This document shows positions 17,147-25,866 of a DNA stretch of 64,000 bases, in pieces; position 1 is the stretch's first letter; every line of letters begins with the position of its first letter. Position numbers and translations under genes: made by a program. The stretch lies in NCBI GenBank assembly GCA_963801715.1, contig CAWDGB010000005.1:248001-312000 (forward strand), given 5' to 3'. A model generated the notes under the pieces. That model saw nothing but the letters and a program-made list of their open reading frames with translations, ran no database searches and was not told where the DNA came from. The DNA comes from CAVVJA01 sp963801715 (lineage in GTDB: Bacteria; Actinomycetota; Actinomycetes; Mycobacteriales; Jatrophihabitantaceae).

Positions 17147-19150
17147 TTGATCACGTCATTGCCATCTCGGTCGCAGGCATGGCCAAGGCCGGCCACGGTA
17201 GACGTCCGGCGACTTGCCAGTAAGCAACCGCCGGTCGCCGTCATCCGGAATCTCCGCGCGAGCCCAGGACTCGTGGTGCTTCATGGCGAGTGGGCCGGTG
17301 GCGGCACGGTCATTTCCGCCCGCCCAGCCGCGACGTTGACCGACACCAACGAGGTCCTCACAGCCTTGTCCGACCAGCGAGCAAGGCCAGCCGTCTCGTC
17401 CCTCGTCGGAGGCGGCTGGTTCGGATGGCTGAGCTACCCCGACTCTTCTTCCTGGCGGCGCTCCGATGACGAAGTGACCGTTGGCGACCACCTCGGCTTC
17501 TACCCGTGCGTTTTGCGATACCGGCGGGACGACGGCTGCTGGTACGACGAAGCGTTGTTGGGGATCGTGAGCGAACCCTCGCTGGACGCCCGACGCCACG
17601 ACCTCGCCGCGCTCGTGCGCCGAGCGGGCAGTCCCCCCGGACGGGGCTACCGGGTCGGGCCATTGCGGCCGCGAGAGACCCGCGCCTGGTACACGGCATC
17701 GGTGAGCGCCTGCATCGAGCGGATTCGCGCCGGCGACGTCTATCAAGCCAACTTGTGCTTTCGGATGGATGCCGATTTCGAGGGCAATGTCACGAGCCTG
17801 TTTGCTGACCTCGTCGACGCGCTGCAACCGGCTTACGGCGCCCTTATCTGCACGCGCTCGCACGCCATCGTCAGCGTCTCGCCGGAACTGTTTCTCCGCC
17901 GAGACGGCGACACCGTGACCTCAGCTCCGATCAAAGGGACCCGGCCCAAGTCGACCGCTGGTCGCGACCGGGATCCGGCTGCCACTGAGCTGCTCCGGTC
18001 GGCAAAGGAACGAGCCGAGAACGTCATGATCGTCGATCTCGTCCGCAACGATCTCGGCCGGGTTGCCGCGACCGGAACGGTGCGGGTTCCCTCGCTCCTA
18101 GCCGTGGAAGAGCACTGCGGGGTCTGGCACTTGGTTAGTCGGGTCAGCGCCACGCTTGCCCCGAACTGCACAGATGGTGACCTGCTGACCGCGACCTTTC
18201 CGGCCGCATCGGTGACGGGCGCACCCAAACAGGCAGCCCGCGGGGTCATCGCTCAGCTCGAGCGTCGGCCGCGTGGCGTATACACCGGCGCGATCGGCTA
18301 CCTCAGTCCGCACGCCGGGCTCGAGCTGAACGTCGCGATCCGCACGGCCGTGATCAGCTACCGCCACCCGACGCCCCACCTGTTGTCGTTAGGCGTAGGC
18401 GCTGGAATCACGGCTGGCTCAGTGCCGGCCGAGGAATGGCAGGAATGCTTGGACAAGGCCGCGCCTCTTGTCGAGGCTTGGTCGCGAGACGAACCGAAGC
18501 CGGCCGCGGGGTCGGGGCTTAAGGTGTGGTCCTCCGACCTCACGTTCGGCCCCTCCACGCCAGGCCTCTCCCACGCTGTGCCAGGCTCCAGCCACCTAAC
18601 CGATCGAGGAAGGAACGACTCCATGGCACTAGACACGCTGGTCGTCTTCGCGGCGAGCTACGAAAATCAGGACGACGCCGTCGCGGACTATGAGGCGGTC
18701 CACGAGTACTACAAGTCGGCCGGCCTGATCGACACGTACGACGCCGCAGTCATTACCCGAGAGGACGACGGCAAGGTCAAGGTAGTCAAGAAACATGAGC
18801 AACCCACCCGCCAGGGTGGGTGGGCGGGCCTGGGCGTGGGCCTCGTGGGCGGCGCGCTCGTCGCGCTCTTCCCCGCAATCGCGCTCGCCGGAGGGCTGTT
18901 GGTCGGAGGCGCAGCGGGCGCCGGGCTCGGGGCGCTCGCCGGACACGTTGCCGGCGGAATGAGCCGTTCGGATCTCAAGGACCTCGGTGAGTTGCTCGAC
19001 GAGGGCCAAAGCGGTCTCGTGGTGATCGCCGCAACCGACATGGAGGCGCATGTCGAGGCCGAGCTCAAGCGCGCCGCCAAGGTGACCAAGAAGCAGTTGC
19101 GGGCTGACGAGAAGCAGCTGGAGAAGGAGATTGACGCCGCGACCGCCTGA
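17147..19150 (+). CDS. pabB: Aminodeoxychorismate synthase component I, with no stop before the next gene
   Basis: Residues about 1-445 are a chorismate-utilising enzyme: YRVGPLRP..TRAWYTASV, the diagnostic SAPIKGTRPK (Lys marks aminodeoxychorismate synthase; anthranilate synthase has Ala), MIVDLVRNDLGRVA, FPAASVTGAPKQAA, and VGAGITAGSVPAEEW at the end. It makes aminodeoxychorismate for p-aminobenzoate and folate. The expected stop is missing: about 45 linker residues (SGLKVWSSDLTFGPS onwards) lead in frame into the DUF1269 gene at 18623. The start is a weak TTG at 17147, with TTG 17159 also possible. Either a true 667-residue fusion or readthrough past a lost stop. Confidence 0.8.
   Translation: MITSLPSRSQAWPRPATVDVRRLASKQPPVAVIRNLRASPGLVVLHGEWAGGGTVISARPAATLTDTNEVLTALSDQRARPAVSSLVGGGWFGWLSYPDSSSWRRSDDEVTVGDHLGFYPCVLRYRRDDGCWYDEALLGIVSEPSLDARRHDLAALVRRAGSPPGRGYRVGPLRPRETRAWYTASVSACIERIRAGDVYQANLCFRMDADFEGNVTSLFADLVDALQPAYGALICTRSHAIVSVSPELFLRRDGDTVTSAPIKGTRPKSTAGRDRDPAATELLRSAKERAENVMIVDLVRNDLGRVAATGTVRVPSLLAVEEHCGVWHLVSRVSATLAPNCTDGDLLTATFPAASVTGAPKQAARGVIAQLERRPRGVYTGAIGYLSPHAGLELNVAIRTAVISYRHPTPHLLSLGVGAGITAGSVPAEEWQECLDKAAPLVEAWSRDEPKPAAGSGLKVWSSDLTFGPSTPGLSHAVPGSSHLTDRGRNDSMALDTLVVFAASYENQDDAVADYEAVHEYYKSAGLIDTYDAAVITREDDGKVKVVKKHEQPTRQGGWAGLGVGLVGGALVALFPAIALAGGLLVGGAAGAGLGALAGHVAGGMSRSDLKDLGELLDEGQSGLVVIAATDMEAHVEAELKRAAKVTKKQLRADEKQLEKEIDAATA
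18623..19150 (+). CDS. DUF1269 family membrane-associated protein
   Basis: A 175-residue protein starting at ATG 18623, with GAGGAAGGA about eight bases upstream. MALDTLVVFAASYENQDDAVADYEAV (cited by its ends) and the Gly/Ala-rich hydrophobic segment LVGGALVALFPAIALAGGLLVGGAA are typical of DUF1269 proteins; the C-terminus is a charged helix (AKVTKKQLRADEKQLEKEI). Its own start signal suggests independent translation even though the upstream pabB frame runs into it. Function unknown. Confidence 0.8.
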   Translation: MALDTLVVFAASYENQDDAVADYEAVHEYYKSAGLIDTYDAAVITREDDGKVKVVKKHEQPTRQGGWAGLGVGLVGGALVALFPAIALAGGLLVGGAAGAGLGALAGHVAGGMSRSDLKDLGELLDEGQSGLVVIAATDMEAHVEAELKRAAKVTKKQLRADEKQLEKEIDAATA

Positions 19151-19185
19151 TCATTGGGACGGAGCGCCGGGCGCAGCGAGCTGGT

Positions 19186-19794
19186 CTAGCTGCTGCGCTC
19201 AGCGTCCCGAAATGTGTCGGCCGCTTCCTGAATGCCGCCGAGGTAGTTGCTCCACCAGCCAGCGTCTCCGATGTCGTCATGGTCGTTGCCCGCGCGCCCA
19301 TCAATGAGCTCCCGCAGAATGTCGGCATGCCCAGCATGTTGGGCGGTCTCGGCCGTGACCCGCGTGAGTAGCGTGCCAAGAGTGGTGTCACGCCGGTCCT
19401 CAGGCCACCACTCCACATAGCCGGGTGCCGCAAGTCCTAGTTCTCTGACGGATTCGTCCGAGTGTCGCCACGCGGCGCGGTAGAGCTCGATCAGCTCAGC
19501 CCTCGACTCGGCCGCAGTCGCCCACATGTCAGCGCTTTCCCAGATCGACCCGTCCTCGACCCACGGAAGTCGAATCGCCGAGGGGCGGCCCACGCAGGAT
19601 CCGAGATAGCTCAGCTCGATGCCAGCCAGGTGCTTGACGAGTCCGAGCAGATTCGTCCCGGTCGGCGTCATGGGCCGGCGGACGTCGTACTCGCCCAGGC
19701 CATCGAGCCGGGACAGCATTCCGGTCCGGGCTCGTTGCAGGTAATCCTGCAGATCCGCCGTGATGTCAGTGCCCCGGGGTTGTTCGTCAGTCAT
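19186..19794 (-). CDS. DinB-fold protein (DUF664 type)
   Basis: A 202-residue four-helix protein starting at ATG 19794 (MTDEQPRGTDITADLQDYLQ). The metal-binding His set of the DinB fold is visible: His in LLGLVKHLAGIELSYLG and two in TAQHAGHADILREL. This is the DUF664 subgroup; DinB proteins of actinobacteria are often mycothiol- or metal-dependent transferases, but none of this subgroup has a proven reaction. Three more DinB/MDMPI-fold genes occur in this window. Alternative starts are 19806 and 19818. Confidence 0.85.
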   Translation of the reverse strand: MTDEQPRGTDITADLQDYLQRARTGMLSRLDGLGEYDVRRPMTPTGTNLLGLVKHLAGIELSYLGSCVGRPSAIRLPWVEDGSIWESADMWATAAESRAELIELYRAAWRHSDESVRELGLAAPGYVEWWPEDRRDTTLGTLLTRVTAETAQHAGHADILRELIDGRAGNDHDDIGDAGWWSNYLGGIQEAADTFRDAERSS

Positions 19795-19894
19795 GCGGCG
19801 GAGCATAGCTCGGGCCACCGACCGTGATCTTGGACTTGATGCGGTGGAGCGGCGGTATCGTCAAGATCATCAAGGATCGTCGGGTGCTGGTCGG

Positions 19895-21145
19895 TTAGTT
19901 GTCGGTCGGGCGGGCGTAGACGACGACGTTGTCCTCGTAGTTTCTGTTGTTGACGTCGAACGGACCGCCGCAAGTGATCAACACGAGGCGTGGTTCGAGG
20001 CTTTGAGCTAGGACCTCGGTCGGTAGGCCGGCGGCCTTCGGGTAGAGGTCCTGCCCGTAGATGCGGTAGCTGACCTGACGGCCGAACATCGTCGTCACGA
20101 CGATGCGGTCGCCGACGCGCAAGTCGCCGACGCCCATCCGATAGAGGGCGCCCAACCCTCTGTGTTCGGTGTCCACGTGTCCGTCAATGATCACGCTCCC
20201 GGTCCTGGCTCCGGCCTGAGCCGACCGGACCCACCAACCAACCTGGGCCGGGTCGTCCGGGACTTGAAGATTGCCCTGAGAGACACCGACGGGTGCCACC
20301 AGCGCGGTCACCTCGATGGACGGAAGGGCGATCATCAGCGGCGCCCCGGCGCCGGCCGCTTCCGCGGCGGCCTGTGGCTTTCCGGGCGAACCGGTCTGGA
20401 CGTGGGAGCGGGAGTTCAGCCGAGCTCGGAGCTCCGCGGGCGTCCTGGCCGCGGAGCCGCCCGTACCGGCCGGAACCGCGGTAGGAGCACTGCCTCCGCC
20501 CGAACCGCCACTTCCGCTACCGCCGCCGCTACTTCCGCCGTTGCTGCTCCCGCCTTCACCGGTCGTTCCGCTGCCGGTGCCACTGCTGCTGCCCCCGCCG
20601 CTGATTGCGTTCAACTGGGCCTGGGCGTCGGTTAAATGCGACTGCTCGAGGGACAGGAACGACCTCGCGTACGAGACCACACTTGAATTGCTGCCATGGC
20701 TGATCTCCTGCTGCGTGCTGGTAATGGACTGCTGGTGACCGCCGACCTGATTCTCCGCGTACGCCAGGTCGAACGACGAGCTAGCGACCGACTTCAGCTG
20801 ATCAGCCTGGGCCTGCTGCACTGAGCTCAGTGTGCTTGGCAGGGCAACTCCGAGATCCGCGGCCAAGGACGCGACCTTCGTCTGCGCATTCTTGTGCTCG
20901 TTCAGCGTCGTCGTGGCGAGCTGGCTGATCCCTGCGGTCTGTCCTCGATCCTGAGCGATCTGACCAAAGGCCTGCTCGGCCAGGTTGTACTGCTGCGTGA
21001 CCTTAAGGAACGTGGCGTCCTGCGACGAGCCCGTGCCGTTGTGCGACCCCGATTGGCTCGCAGTGCCGTTCGCGTACGCGTGAAGAGCCGAGACGGCAAG
21101 GGCAATCGCAAGCGCCAACCCGGCAATTGCCGCGACCACCTTCAT
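19895..21145 (-). CDS. DUF4142-sortase fusion, membrane anchored
   Basis: A 416-residue protein starting at ATG 21145 with a GAGGAG upstream. Residues 1-22 are an uncleaved or cleavable signal anchor. About 45-165 is a helical ferritin-like DUF4142 domain (YNLAEQAFGQIAQDRGQT, AGISQLATTTLNEHKNA). About 170-215 is a Gly/Ser linker. About 255-416 is a class E/F sortase: catalytic His in VIIDGHVDTE, Cys in LVLITCGGPFD, Arg near the end in NVVVYARP. Sortases join proteins to the cell wall or to each other outside the membrane. No LPXTG-type substrate is seen nearby. DUF4142 fused to a sortase is not an arrangement I know. Confidence 0.85.
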   Translation of the reverse strand: MKVVAAIAGLALAIALAVSALHAYANGTASQSGSHNGTGSSQDATFLKVTQQYNLAEQAFGQIAQDRGQTAGISQLATTTLNEHKNAQTKVASLAADLGVALPSTLSSVQQAQADQLKSVASSSFDLAYAENQVGGHQQSITSTQQEISHGSNSSVVSYARSFLSLEQSHLTDAQAQLNAISGGGSSSGTGSGTTGEGGSSNGGSSGGGSGSGGSGGGSAPTAVPAGTGGSAARTPAELRARLNSRSHVQTGSPGKPQAAAEAAGAGAPLMIALPSIEVTALVAPVGVSQGNLQVPDDPAQVGWWVRSAQAGARTGSVIIDGHVDTEHRGLGALYRMGVGDLRVGDRIVVTTMFGRQVSYRIYGQDLYPKAAGLPTEVLAQSLEPRLVLITCGGPFDVNNRNYEDNVVVYARPTDN

Positions 21146-21306
21146 GACTCTCCTCACCACGCACGCTGAGCCTGGCGTACACCTCGCGTGGCGTTGTGGA
21201 GACATGCCGCCAATACCATGTTGCGGCCGCACGGGTTGTCCCGTCCACCTCGCCGGTAACGCGCCTGACACGGCACGGCGGCCAGCCCGCGGAGGCCGGG
21301 CGTGCT

Positions 21307-21348
21307 GCACCGGCCTCCTCCGCGACGATTTCCGGAAGAGGCCGGTGC
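21307..21348 (-). terminator. Inverted repeat downstream of the phospholipase relative
   Basis: GCACCGGCCTC and GAGGCCGGTGC form a perfect 11-bp stem around 20 bases, 38 bases past the stop codon of the leftward gene at 21386. There is no long T run, so it would act as a U-less terminator. Confidence 0.5.
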
Positions 21349-21385
21349 GTCAGTCGGCCGTCGAGGGACGCCTTAGCGCCAGCTG

Positions 21386-22552
21386 TCAGCGACCCAAGCG
21401 CTCACCGGTCACAGGATCCAGGTACAGCTTCGAATTGCTGCCATGCGATGAGTGGAAGTCAAACAGGTTCTTCAACGTTCCGCTGATGGCATCGAATGAT
21501 CCGGCGATACGGGGCAGACTCCAGTTGTCCTCGATGAGCGCGGTGCGGATGGCCGCGAGCGAGGCCGGTGGCAAGTGGTGCGGGTTGGTGGTCGAGGCGT
21601 AGTACTGGAACGGCTCGTGATGCGGGATGTAGTCATCCTTGTTGCCGTAGTCGTTGGCACCGGCGGCCGTCCCGCCGATCCCGCCGACCGCGACGCCAAC
21701 CGGGTGCACCGTATTGCAGACGCCCTGGTCGGACGCCGGCTTGACGGCGAACTTTCCCTTGAACTGGTTGGGTATGAAGGTGCTGGTCGGCTGCGCGCCT
21801 CCGGTCGCGGTGGCGAAGCTGGTCGATGGCCGGAATCCACCCTGGAACCAGCCCCAACTCAGGCCGGCGGCGTTGAGGTTGTCGCCGATGTTCCGACCGG
21901 ATAGGGAGGCCGCGTCCCGGGTAGAGCAGTCGTCGTAGTAAGGCTGGGCGTCGTCGATCATGCGTCCCCCGGAGCCGTCAGGAACGGTGTCGCCGTCGGT
22001 GTCGGCGCCGTTGATCATCTTGTCCACGCCTCCGGTCGTTCCAGCGGCGAGGTTGATCGCACCGGGTGAGGACGGTCCGAACGTCGTACCGAAGGAACTG
22101 TCACTCATTGCGAACTGGCTCGCGTAGTTCCAGAGTCCAGTGACCGTATTGCCGTCGTAATAATTCATGACATCGCTGGCCTGGCATGGCTGGCCCGTGG
22201 GGCTGTTCCCACTGTCGGTGCCGACGCTCGTGATGAACTGGTCCATCGCGGCCGTCTTCCCGTCGGCCGAACCATGGAAGGCCTGCTGTTCGTCCGCATA
22301 CCCATGGTCCTGGTCGCAGGTGAGAATGTCGTTGATATTGGCAGGATCGAGCCGGCGCGGGTTGACCTGCTTGCCGGCCGCGTCGCGGTTCGGGTTGTTT
22401 GTGAGCAGGTTGCCCTTCCCGCCGACCCCGGCCGTGTTGATCAAGTTGTTAACGCTGCCGGTATGGCCGCCACCGTAGAAGGGGCTGGCCGGAGGAGTTC
22501 GTCGCGCGAGGATAGGTGCCGCGACCATTGCGGCGGTGGAGAGTCGTGGCAC
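21386..22552 (-). pseudogene. Phospholipase C/phosphoesterase relative with two in-frame deletions
   Basis: A 388-residue frame with a good start (GTG 22552, AAAGGAG eight bases upstream) that matches the PF04185 phosphoesterase family in parts: LLTNNPNRDAAG, LTCDQDHGYADEQQAFHGS, VMNYYDGNTVTGLWNYASQF, FGTTFGPSSPGAINLAAG, YIPHHEPFQYYASTTNPHHL. Missing are the N-terminal VVV.ENxSFDHYFG active-site segment and, between PPASLAAI and IEDNWSLPRI, about 140 residues that normally hold the DDSDGWYDH metal site. Both gaps keep the frame. Without these the enzyme should be inactive, so I call it a decayed gene that is still open. Confidence 0.65.
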
Positions 22553-22759
22553 GGGGAGCGCTCCTTTCGGGTCTGGCCGTCAGGTGCGTCATGGCGGCCT
22601 CAGGTCTGAGACACCCGGGTGCGGACGCTATCTATCGCAGATGAACATCGGTCGAATGTGCGACTAACACCCTTTGCTGCCTCACGCGGCGGGGCGCACG
22701 GATTCGGGATTCTTCCCGAGCTACGATCACGCCGCCGATCGGGGAGACGAGGAGGCTGG

Positions 22760-23206
22760 ATGCCCGGACAATACAGCGGCTCGGCAGTGATCGACCGTCC
22801 GATCGAAGAGGTATTCGCCTACCTCGCGGCCGGGACCAATGATCCGAGATTCAGCCCGCGCGTGCTCGAGATCCGGAAAGAGACAGAGGGTCCGCCTGCG
22901 GCTGGCACGGTCTTCGTGAGCAAGGTCAAGGACGCCGGCATGACAACCGATCGCCGCTTCGAGCTAACCGCCGTACAGGAGCCAACCACAATCCGCTGGA
23001 GCGAGCGGTCACGCAACCTCGTGACCGTCACGGAGGGTGGATACGACCTCGAGCGAGTCGGCGACGCCCAGACCAAGGTCACCGTCTTCAACTCTTTCGC
23101 CGGCCATGGCTTCGGCAAGGTGTTCGTGGGGTTCGCACGCAGAGCGGCCGCCAAGGACGCCGACGCCTTCGCACAGCGGATCAAGGTCGCGGTCGAGGCG
23201 AGTTAG
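22760..23206 (+). CDS. SRPBCC (polyketide cyclase/START-like) family protein
   Basis: A 148-residue protein starting at ATG 22760 with AGGAGG upstream. The N-terminus SGSAVIDRPIEEVFAYLAAG and the strand TTIRWSERSRNLVTVTEGGY fit the SRPBCC fold, with the long C-terminal helix (ADAFAQRIKVAVEAS) closing the hydrophobic cavity. Such proteins bind or transform hydrophobic ligands; no specific ligand can be assigned. It is alone on the plus strand, facing the dcd gene. Confidence 0.8.
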   Translation: MPGQYSGSAVIDRPIEEVFAYLAAGTNDPRFSPRVLEIRKETEGPPAAGTVFVSKVKDAGMTTDRRFELTAVQEPTTIRWSERSRNLVTVTEGGYDLERVGDAQTKVTVFNSFAGHGFGKVFVGFARRAAAKDADAFAQRIKVAVEAS

Positions 23207-23228
23207 CTTCGATCGGATTGGGCGTCGA

Positions 23229-24458
23229 TTACTCGACTTCCGGGCCCAACAGCTCCAACTGATCGCCGAGGTTCTTACTCACGGGACCTCGCGGTGCAAC
23301 GGACGGAACGGGCTCAGTGATGTGCGGTAGCCGGAAATGCTTTCCCAGTGTCTCCGTCTGCTGTTGATAGTTTGATCCGATTCCCTGCCCGTACAGTTGC
23401 GTGGGCGGTTCAAGCATTCGCTCGAACGTCAGCTTACAGACGCGCTGACGATGCTCGATCATGAACGGAACGTCGTGCGCTCGAACCTCGAGAGCGGCGG
23501 TCGATCCCCGAAACCGGTTTTCGGGGTCGTAGCCGAAACCGGGATCGAAGAAACCCGCGTAGTGGGTGCGCAGCTCGCCACTCGTCGGATCGTAGGCGGT
23601 CATTTCGGCGGCGAGCGTGGGTGGCACGGTGACTGATTCGTATGACATCAGCAGATAGAAATTCTTCGGATTGAGCACGACACGGTTGCCATCTTCGCGA
23701 ATAACCGGCTCCCAGAACGGCCACGGATCCGTAGCCCGGATCTGGGTCATGTCCAGCAGTGGCGCACTGTTTCTGGCCCGGTAACCGACGCGGCCCGTCT
23801 CATCGCCACGAAGATCCAAACCAAGGAACAGCCCGCCCGCGAGGGCAAGGTCGCGCGGGCCGACCGCACGACCTTCCGAGAACAGGATCGGCTCCGCCGC
23901 GTGAAACTGCCGCACGTCCTCGTCCGACAGACTCGTTGGCCCGGTCGATAGTCGCAGTTGATTGAGCGAGAGGTTTTCCCGTACTCGCACTGGAAATGAA
24001 AGCGGTACCACCTCGAGGTAGAGCTGGCCCCGGTATCCCGGTGCGATTTCATCAAATCGGTAACTGCCATCGGTAATCACCCGGGTGAAGACGTCGGCCC
24101 GCCCGGTGGAGCTTTTCGGGTTGGCCTTTCCCCGGATATCCGACGGAAGGGCCAGGCGCTCCTTGAGCGGTATGAGATACGGCCGGCTGCTCTCTAATAC
24201 CGCGCCCTCGCGCCGGAGGTCGAGTTCATCGATGATGAGCGGTTTCAACCGCCCCTCGACGGTATCGCTGTCCGGAAGGAAACTGCACCGAATTCGGTAT
24301 GCCACCTCGCCGAGCCGAAGGTCGAGGCTAGCCGGCTGGATGTTCTCACGCGGGATCTTGAAATCACCGGCGTCGATGACGCCTTCGTCGATAAGGTCGC
24401 TGAGACGCTGGCTCGGTAGTACGCCCGCTCCGTCGGCCGAGCCCACTCGCAGTGCCAT
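23229..24458 (-). CDS. dcd: Long-form 2'-deoxycytidine 5'-triphosphate deaminase (two dCTP deaminase repeats)
   Basis: A 409-residue protein with two copies of the trimeric dUTPase-like fold. Repeat one (about residues 15-190) holds PRENIQPASLDLRLGEVAYR and GKANPKSSTGRADVFTR, equivalent to the SSxxR motif; repeat two (about 215-400) holds VVLNPKNFYLLMSYESVTVP and HYAGFFDPGFGY. This is the DCD family (PF06559), which converts dCTP to dUTP and is best known from alphaproteobacteria, unlike the usual 190-residue actinobacterial enzyme. Start at ATG 24458 with GAGGAG four bases upstream. The C-terminal 35 residues after QQQTETLGKHFRLP look disordered. Confidence 0.85.
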   Translation of the reverse strand: MALRVGSADGAGVLPSQRLSDLIDEGVIDAGDFKIPRENIQPASLDLRLGEVAYRIRCSFLPDSDTVEGRLKPLIIDELDLRREGAVLESSRPYLIPLKERLALPSDIRGKANPKSSTGRADVFTRVITDGSYRFDEIAPGYRGQLYLEVVPLSFPVRVRENLSLNQLRLSTGPTSLSDEDVRQFHAAEPILFSEGRAVGPRDLALAGGLFLGLDLRGDETGRVGYRARNSAPLLDMTQIRATDPWPFWEPVIREDGNRVVLNPKNFYLLMSYESVTVPPTLAAEMTAYDPTSGELRTHYAGFFDPGFGYDPENRFRGSTAALEVRAHDVPFMIEHRQRVCKLTFERMLEPPTQLYGQGIGSNYQQQTETLGKHFRLPHITEPVPSVAPRGPVSKNLGDQLELLGPEVE

Positions 24459-24470
24459 CGAACTCCTCAA

Positions 24471-24848
24471 CTAGCCGGAACCGGTGTAGCCCGAGAACAC
24501 CGCCTCCACATTGTTGCCATCTGGATCGCGAACGAACGCCGCGTAATAGCCAGGGTGGTACTGGGGCCACTCGGCCGGCTCATAAAGGACTTCGGCGCCC
24601 TCGGCTACGGCCGTGTGAAAGAAGGCAAGGACAGATTCGCGGTCCGGAGCGGCGAAGGCGATGTGCGACTCGCGGAATCCATCCCCGGTTCGCCACGGAC
24701 CGATCCAGAACGTCGGCCGGCGCTCGCCGAAGCCCATGGCGTCGGGCGTGTCCACAAGCAGATGGACACCAACCTTTGAAAGAACCGCGCTGTAGAACCG
24801 TACGCTGGCGTCGACGTCGGCGCACTGCAGGGCGATGTGATCAAGCAT
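24471..24848 (-). CDS. VOC family protein
   Basis: A VOC-fold protein of 125 residues from ATG 24848 (MLDHIALQCADVDASVRFY), or 137 from 24884. Metal ligands expected for the fold are present: His in LDHIALQ, His in ESHIAFAAP, Glu in DPDGNNVEAVF. The GYYAAFVRDPDGNNVE stretch is common in glyoxalase-like proteins of soil bacteria. It ends 12 bases before the dcd start on the same strand, so the two are probably co-transcribed. Confidence 0.8.
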   Translation of the reverse strand: MLDHIALQCADVDASVRFYSAVLSKVGVHLLVDTPDAMGFGERRPTFWIGPWRTGDGFRESHIAFAAPDRESVLAFFHTAVAEGAEVLYEPAEWPQYHPGYYAAFVRDPDGNNVEAVFSGYTGSG

Positions 24849-24938
24849 GTGCACATTGGACCAGACGCCGGACCATCTGGCCATCGCTCAGCGGCGCCAG
24901 CATCCGGGTGGGCCGCGCAGTTGTCGGGGCTCGCCTGA

Positions 24939-25796
24939 TCAGTCGCCGTGCAACATTTCAACGACCGGGGCGAAGGTTTCGGCCGACTGGATCGGCACGG
25001 TCAGGTAGGAGAGGCCAAGCGTGTCGCGCCGTCTACGCAGGGTGTCAGCCATCTGGCTGGGCGTCCCGGTGAGGACGGTGATCGCGCCAGCGTCCGCCAG
25101 CGCGCGCACGTCGAGGCCCATCCGGCGCAGCCACGGGTGATCCTCGTCGCCGATCGCGATCAGCCCGGCGGCCAGCTCCAGACCGTCGAATCGATCGGCG
25201 GCGGCCTCGCGGACTATCGCGATCCGGTGTTCTGCCGCCTTGACGGTCGTGTCCGCCGGCCAACCGAAGGCCACGATGTCGGCCTCCCGGGCCGCGAACG
25301 CGAGTAACCGGGGCCCGGACGCCGCAATCAGGATCGGAGCGTGCGGCCGCTGGACCCCGGCCGGAAAGCCGGGCTCGCCGCCGCTCAACAGGCTCTTGAG
25401 CGTCCGCACCGACGCCGTCAGCCGCTGCACGCGTTGTCCCGGTGACCCGTACGGTATGCCGAGCCGCGCGGCATCTTTTTCGGCATCGGGCCGTCCCACG
25501 CCAAGGCCGAGCTCGAGCCGGCCGGCACTGAGCTGGTCCACGGTCGCGGCCTCCCACGCCAGCATGCGAGGTTCTCGCAGCGAATCGCAGAGCACCCACG
25601 TACCAACGCGAAGGGTCGTGGTAGCCGCGGCGGCAGCGGCCAACGTCGGCAGCGGGGCCGGCGTGAACAGAGTATCCGGCTGCAGGAACGTCGAGAATCC
25701 TGATGATTCTGCGCGACGGGCCATCTCCAGCCCGGCCTTCGCGTTCGGGATCTGGCCAACCGTGACCCCGAACCGAAAGCGTCGTTGATTGACCAC
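24939..25796 (-). CDS. LLM-class (F420-dependent) oxidoreductase
   Basis: A 285-residue luciferase-like TIM-barrel protein. The opening FRFGVTVGQIPNAKAGLEMAR, the strand LRVGTWVLCDSLREP, the signature LSAGRLELGLGVGRPDAEK and ILIAASGPRLLAFAAREADIV mark the F420-type subgroup used by actinobacteria. The start is GTG 25796 with GGAGG seven bases upstream. These enzymes transfer hydride from F420H2 or FMNH2; the substrate is unknown. It stands upstream of the VOC and dcd genes on the same strand, 90 bases away. Confidence 0.85.
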   Translation of the reverse strand: MVNQRRFRFGVTVGQIPNAKAGLEMARRAESSGFSTFLQPDTLFTPAPLPTLAAAAAATTTLRVGTWVLCDSLREPRMLAWEAATVDQLSAGRLELGLGVGRPDAEKDAARLGIPYGSPGQRVQRLTASVRTLKSLLSGGEPGFPAGVQRPHAPILIAASGPRLLAFAAREADIVAFGWPADTTVKAAEHRIAIVREAAADRFDGLELAAGLIAIGDEDHPWLRRMGLDVRALADAGAITVLTGTPSQMADTLRRRRDTLGLSYLTVPIQSAETFAPVVEMLHGD

Positions 25797-25866
25797 GATG
25801 CACCTCCGCCCCTCAGACGTTAGACGGGTGGCAAGGGGCGCCCGGATGCGCGGCTACCGTGGCGGC

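Noticed and set aside
19819..19894. Nested CTTGATG/CATCAAG and GATCTTG/CAAGATC repeats between DinB and sortase genes
   Set aside because: Arms overlap and cannot pair together in one strong stem; not supported as a terminator or operator.
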